64,000 bases of DNA from DASQYE01 sp036389315 (GTDB lineage Bacteria > Acidobacteriota > Blastocatellia > Pyrinomonadales > Pyrinomonadaceae), in assembly GCA_036389315.1 (NCBI GenBank), contig DASVQF010000016.1, positions 1-64,000 of the forward strand, read 5' to 3'. Numbering within the stretch: position 1 is the stretch's first letter; every line of letters begins with the position of its first letter. The notes under the pieces were generated by a model. That model had not been told where the DNA came from. It did no database searches and saw only the letters and a list, made by a program, of their open reading frames with translations. Positions 61,523 to 64,000 of this stretch are shown piece after piece. A program made the position numbers and the translations under genes.

Positions 61523-64000
61523 ATGATCTTGAAATCAGGGCGGGGGTCGCGTTGGGCCAACTTCCTGTCCGTCTGCCTGGCAGTGGCCCTGAGCCTGTGC
61601 GGCGCATGGACGGGGCGCGCGCTGGGCCAACAGGCCGTCACTTCTGCCACCCTGAGCGGCAAAATCCTGGACGCCGACGGCGCAAGCATCCCCGGCGCAC
61701 AAGTCACCATTACCAGCCTTGACACAAATCAACAGCAGACGGCTGTGAGCAATGCTGAGGGACGTTACCGCTTCTCTTATCTTCCGGTCGGCGCATACGA
61801 ACTGAAGGCTGAGCGCGAGGGCTTCAACGTCTTTCGAGAGCAGCTCACGCTGACTGTGGGCCAAGCGTTGGATGTCACCGTCAGGCTCTCCGTCGCGGGC
61901 GTCACAGAGGTCGTCAACGTGACGGACGACATCCCCGTCATCGAAACCGTTCGCACGCAGGTCGCCGGGACGATTGCGCCCAGAGAGATTGATCGTCTGC
62001 CTTTGAACGGTCGCAACTATTTAGACCTCGCCCTGCTCGTCCCAGGAGTCTCGCGCACCAACATCAACAGCAACCAGCGCTTCGCAGAGACTTCGGCCGT
62101 CCCCGGCACAGGCATCTCCGTCGCCGGCCAGCGCAACCTGAACAATAGCTTTCTGGTTGACGGCCTCTCGGCCAACGACGACGCGGCAGACCTGGCCGGA
62201 ACCTTCTACAGCCAGGACGTGATTCGCGAATTCCAGGTGATTACTTCGGGCGGCATCAGCGAGTTCGGGCGCGCATCGGGCGGCATCGTCAACATCATCA
62301 CGCAATCGGGCACGAACGACTGGCGCGGACGCCTCTACGGCTTTTTCCGCAACCAACGCCTGGACGCCCGCAACCCGCTCTCGCCGCGCAAAGACCCTCT
62401 GACGCAGGCGCAGTACGGCGCGAGCGTCGGCGGCCCGCTTCGTCTGGACAAGACTTTCCTCTTCGCCAATTTCGAGCAGACGCGCCGCCACGACGGCGGA
62501 GTCATCACGATCACGCCCGCGAGCGTCGCTGCCATCAACGCGCGGCTCGACGCGGTCGCTTACGTGGGCCCACGCATTCAGACCGGAGTCTACCCGAGCG
62601 GCTACGACGTGACAGACTTTTTCCTGCGCGTAGATCACAAGCTGAACACGGCAAACCTCCTGTCAGCCCGCTACAACCTCTACAGCATCTCAAGCCCTAA
62701 TGCGCGCAACGTCGGCGGGCTCAACGCGACGAGTCGCGGCACAGCACTTGAGAGCTTCGACCAGACGGCCACGCTCAGCAACGTGGCGACGCTCTCCCGA
62801 AAGACCCTCAACGAGACGCGCTTTCAGTACACGCGCAGCCGCCTCGAAGCTCCGGTCAACGACTCCGTGGGCCCAGCCGTCAACATCAGCGGCGTCGCCA
62901 GCTTCGGCACGGCGACCTTCTCGCCCACTGCGCGCGACGTAGACCTCTTTCAACTGGTCAACACAATTACAAACGAGCGCGGCGCGCATTCCCTCAAAGC
63001 GGGCGCAGACTTTCTGCTCAACCGTGCGAACATCACTTTCCCCGGCGCGCTCCAGGGCGTCTACAGCTTTCCTTCGCTCGCGAGCTTTCAAGCGGGCGTC
63101 TACACCAATTTTCAGCAGGCGTTCGGGGCCGTCTCGCAGTTCCAGTCAAACCCGAACCTCTGCCTCTTCGTGCAGGACGAATGGAGAGCGCGCAGTGACC
63201 TGACGATCAATGCCGGGGTGCGCTACGACGCGCAGTTTCTCCCTGGGCCTACTGGGACGGACGCCAATAACTTCGCGCCGCGCGTGGGTGTGGCCTATGC
63301 GCCCGGGCGGGGGCGGACGGTTGTGCGCGCCTCTTTCGGCCTCTACTTCGACCGCATACCACTGCGCGCAACCTCGAACGCCTTGCAGCGCGACGGCTCA
63401 CGGTATCGCGTCGCGGTGCTCTCTTTCGGCCAAAGGGAAGCGCCCGCTTTTCCGCGCGTGCTGGACAGCTTTCCGCAGGGCTTGCTGGCGAGCGTGACGA
63501 CCATTGACCCTCAGATCAAGAACGGCTACAGCGAGCAGGCGAGCCTGCAAATAGAGCGCGCTCTGCCCGGTCACGCTTCGCTCTCCGTCGGCTACCTGCA
63601 CCTGCGCGGCCTGCACCTGCTGCTTTCGCGCAACGTCAACGTGCCGACCGCGCCCGCTTCCGCAGGCATCCCGAACCTGGGGCGTCCGCGCTCGGATTTC
63701 GCCAACATCAATCGGTTCGAGAGCGCAGGCGACTCTTACTACGACGGGATGACCGTCTCCGTGAACAAGCAGACCGGGCGCTGGGCCCAGTTGCGTCTCT
63801 CTTACACGCTGTCGAAAGCGATTGACGACGCGGGCAACTTCTTTTTCTCCACGCCGCAGGACAATTTCAATCTGCGCGATGATCGTGGGCTTTCGGATAA
63901 TGACCAGCGCCATCGTCTGACCTTGAGCGGCTCGCTCGAAGTTCCGGCCGTCAAGCGGGGGTCGAGCCTGAGGCACGCGCTCGCGGGCCTTCAGCTCAGC
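61523..64000 (+). CDS. TonB-dependent receptor with carboxypeptidase-regulatory domain (cut by window edge)
   Basis: Reading from the ATG at 61523 gives 826 codons open to the edge. A signal peptide at 1-35 ends in GRALGQQ. Residues about 40-120 are CarboxypepD_reg (LSGKILDADGASIPGAQV). The plug includes LPLNGRNYLDLALLVPG, ISVAGQRNLNNSFLVDG and IVNIITQSGTNDWRGRLYGFFRN. The barrel begins near 310 and is still incomplete, with SLQIERALPGHASLSVGYLH and DDRGLSDNDQRHRLTLSG, blocks shared by this family's members. The substrate is unknown; the Cys-rich gene upstream hints at metal or siderophore uptake. It is distinct in sequence from the receptor at 24-27 kb. Confidence 0.93.
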   Translation, partial: MILKSGRGSRWANFLSVCLAVALSLCGAWTGRALGQQAVTSATLSGKILDADGASIPGAQVTITSLDTNQQQTAVSNAEGRYRFSYLPVGAYELKAEREGFNVFREQLTLTVGQALDVTVRLSVAGVTEVVNVTDDIPVIETVRTQVAGTIAPREIDRLPLNGRNYLDLALLVPGVSRTNINSNQRFAETSAVPGTGISVAGQRNLNNSFLVDGLSANDDAADLAGTFYSQDVIREFQVITSGGISEFGRASGGIVNIITQSGTNDWRGRLYGFFRNQRLDARNPLSPRKDPLTQAQYGASVGGPLRLDKTFLFANFEQTRRHDGGVITITPASVAAINARLDAVAYVGPRIQTGVYPSGYDVTDFFLRVDHKLNTANLLSARYNLYSISSPNARNVGGLNATSRGTALESFDQTATLSNVATLSRKTLNETRFQYTRSRLEAPVNDSVGPAVNISGVASFGTATFSPTARDVDLFQLVNTITNERGAHSLKAGADFLLNRANITFPGALQGVYSFPSLASFQAGVYTNFQQAFGAVSQFQSNPNLCLFVQDEWRARSDLTINAGVRYDAQFLPGPTGTDANNFAPRVGVAYAPGRGRTVVRASFGLYFDRIPLRATSNALQRDGSRYRVAVLSFGQREAPAFPRVLDSFPQGLLASVTTIDPQIKNGYSEQASLQIERALPGHASLSVGYLHLRGLHLLLSRNVNVPTAPASAGIPNLGRPRSDFANINRFESAGDSYYDGMTVSVNKQTGRWAQLRLSYTLSKAIDDAGNFFFSTPQDNFNLRDDRGLSDNDQRHRLTLSGSLEVPAVKRGSSLRHALAGLQLS

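Overview
The window looks like chromosomal DNA of an Acidobacteriota member, most likely class Blastocatellia (Pyrinomonadaceae-like). This is an inference from gene content. The DNA is GC-rich and carries two very long TonB-dependent receptors with an N-terminal carboxypeptidase-regulatory domain, an orphan MacB/FtsX-type permease of the acidobacterial kind, a CadC-like winged-helix/TolB/TPR regulator, many small secreted SnoaL/TPR proteins, M48 and M16 peptidases, and a circularly permuted ATP-grasp protein. No tRNA, rRNA, CRISPR array or insertion sequence was recognised.

Layout. 1-2.9 kb (minus): a TonB-like membrane protein, a small secreted protein and secA, which runs off the left edge. 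3.1-9.3 kb (plus): a Ski2-type DExH helicase broken by a frameshift, an SGNH hydrolase and a MacB/FtsX permease. 9.46-13.0 kb (minus): a lower-GC, stand-alone 1182-residue protein that joins a SIR2-like NADase-type domain, a complete L-asparaginase-like domain and an unrecognised C-terminal region. 13.5-20.4 kb: ispH with a small partner, a secreted esterase, a di-haem cytochrome, two secreted plus-strand proteins and a Leu/Phe/Val-type dehydrogenase. 20.6-28.5 kb: the winged-helix/TPR regulator, then on the minus strand a wHTH-TIR-like protein behind a Fis-type regulator, a large TonB-dependent receptor and a response regulator. 29-46 kb: mostly metabolism and stress (lytic transglycosylase-like protein, trehalose synthase, MOSC protein, FMN reductase, ECF sigma plus anti-sigma, amidohydrolase, beta-propeller protein, M48 peptidase, enoyl-CoA hydratase, zinc-ribbon thioredoxin, MFS exporter, DUF488/CYTH pair, AcnB-order aconitase, 1-Cys peroxiredoxin). 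46.4-54.1 kb: stress-related small membrane proteins, an Asn-rich lipoprotein, a VWA protein, a PhoR-like kinase, a BepA-like M48 peptidase and the ATP-grasp protein. 54.1-55.9 kb: an AT-richer pair of exported proteins, one with an in-frame stop. 56.1-64 kb: an M16 peptidase with an active and an inactive half, a thioredoxin-fold protein, a Cys-rich secreted protein and the start of a second TonB-dependent receptor.

Two features stand out. (i) The SIR2-asparaginase fusion, with a wHTH-TIR-like gene about 10 kb away, makes this a candidate immune locus; the fusion is the best candidate for an undescribed system. (ii) About ten intergenic hairpins are built from short words with 7-bp spacing (GGATGAA, GTGACAA and variants). 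They sit at gene ends, often hold the stop or start codons of flanking genes, and seem to act as mobile or expanding terminator/junction elements. In addition, the octamer palindrome TGGGCCCA appears strongly over-represented.
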